Made by a program: the position numbers and the translations under genes. A DNA stretch of 64,000 nt from Pseudomonadota bacterium (GTDB taxonomy: Bacteria > Pseudomonadota > Gammaproteobacteria > Xanthomonadales > SZUA-36): positions 1-64,000 of the forward strand of contig JADFVZ010000125.1 in the NCBI GenBank assembly GCA_015222805.1, given 5' to 3'. Within the stretch, counting starts at the first letter, position 1. Each line of letters opens with the position of its first letter. The notes beneath the pieces were generated by a model. It was not told where the DNA came from, did not search any database, and saw only the letters and a list, made by a program, of their open reading frames with translations. Of this stretch, positions 63,254 to 64,000 are shown in pieces.

Positions 63254-64000
63254 ATGATTAGTAAACTCCGTAATATCGCGATTATCGCTCACGTTGACCA
63301 CGGAAAAACCACCCTGGTTGACTGCCTGTTAAAACAGTCGGGCACTATCGATACCCGCAAAGAAACCACTGAACGGATGATGGATTCCAACGATCTTGAA
63401 AAAGAACGTGGAATAACCATCCTTTCCAAAAATACTGCGATTAAATGGGGCGATTACCGGATTAATATCGTGGATACCCCCGGACATGCAGATTTTGGCG
63501 GCGAAGTTGAACGTGTGCTCTCCATGGTCGATTCGGTACTACTGCTGGTAGATGCGGTTGAAGGACCCATGCCGCAAACCCGCTTTGTGACCCAGAAAGC
63601 TTTTGAAATGGGTTTCAAGCCAATCGTTGTTATCAACAAAATTGATCGTGACGGTGCCCGCCCCGACTGGGTTATGGACCAGACTTTTGATCTTTTCGAT
63701 CGCCTCGGCGCCACCGAAGAGCAACTGGATTTTCCGGTAGTTTATGCATCAGCCATCAATGGCTACGCCAGCCTCAGCGATGATGTACGCGATGGAGATA
63801 TGACACCGCTGTTTGAAACCATTATTAATGAGGTGAACAAACCGGATGTTGACCAGGACGGTACATTCCAGATGCGCATCACTTCGCTTGATTACAACAG
63901 TTATGTGGGTATCATCGGCATCGGCCGGATTCAGCGCGGCAGTATCAAACCCGGCGCACAGATCAAAATTATTGATCGTGAAGAAAAAGTCCGTAACGGG
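63254..64000 (+). CDS. typA: Ribosome-associated GTPase TypA/BipA (5' part, runs off the window)
   Basis: 249 codons of about 605. G1 [10 protein letters not shown], switch I with RGITI, G3 DTPGH, G4 NKID, and the start of domain 2. Translation-factor GTPase needed for ribosome assembly at low temperature. ATG at 63254. The frame is still open at the last base. Confidence 0.97.
   Translation, partial: MISKLRNIAIIAHVDHGKTTLVDCLLKQSGTIDTRKETTERMMDSNDLEKERGITILSKNTAIKWGDYRINIVDTPGHADFGGEVERVLSMVDSVLLLVDAVEGPMPQTRFVTQKAFEMGFKPIVVINKIDRDGARPDWVMDQTFDLFDRLGATEEQLDFPVVYASAINGYASLSDDVRDGDMTPLFETIINEVNKPDVDQDGTFQMRITSLDYNSYVGIIGIGRIQRGSIKPGAQIKIIDREEKVRNG

Overview
The window is a piece of a gammaproteobacterial chromosome. 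The conserved blocks support this: gcvP; ftsE-ftsX-rpoH; rhlB divergent from trxA-rho as in Escherichia coli; gspCDEF of a type II secretion system; prpC-prpB-mdh; gdhA; typA. I cannot name a genus. Core genes look close to 50% GC. The 26.5-53.5 kb block is mostly more AT-rich, except for one clearly GC-rich insert at 33.4-36.5 kb.

Layout. 0-9 kb: glycine decarboxylase, then small accessory genes (HicAB toxin-antitoxin, a DUF2975/HTH pair, a Fic protein with an altered active site and an operator array, a lipoprotein, an SDR enzyme). 9-15 kb: an OmpR-type two-component system divergent from a PspA/IM30 - membrane protein - VWA operon, with a tandem direct repeat between them that suits the response regulator. 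14.7-24.4 kb, all on the minus strand: rhlB, gspC-D-E-F, ftsE-ftsX and rpoH, with gspE/F/ftsE start and stop codons overlapping. 24.6-26.4 kb: trxA and rho. 53.7-64 kb: methylcitrate cycle genes with malate dehydrogenase, gamma-glutamyltransferase, NADP-glutamate dehydrogenase, an opine-dehydrogenase-family enzyme, a secreted beta-propeller-like protein and the start of typA.

The main discovery is the block between rho and prpC. The palindromic rho terminator (19-bp arms, loop CACT) is split into halves 27 kb apart. Each half carries the same 9-bp target duplication, ATCACTATC, and the DNA between begins and ends with 27-bp inverted repeats (26 of 27 match). The interval 26476-53560 is therefore bounded exactly like one transposon inserted into the loop of the rho terminator. 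Its first gene encodes a 568-residue zinc-finger protein with a possible D-D-E triad, the best candidate transposase. The cargo is a defence and mobility island: a WYL-regulated DNA methylase plus PD-(D/E)XK nuclease pair; a nuclease-NTPase gene split by one in-frame TAA; a lipase plus trypsin-like protease pair; a secreted metzincin with a secreted partner; and a complete Hachiman system (hamA-hamB). Nested inside are remnants of IS3, IS6, IS21 and possibly IS256, and a 202-bp miniature Tn7-like element with TGT...ACA ends, an 18-bp perfect inverted repeat, several internal binding-site-like repeats and a 5-bp target duplication.

Coordinates and codons were read from the sequence. Family assignments rest on recognised motifs. 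No similarity search was run.
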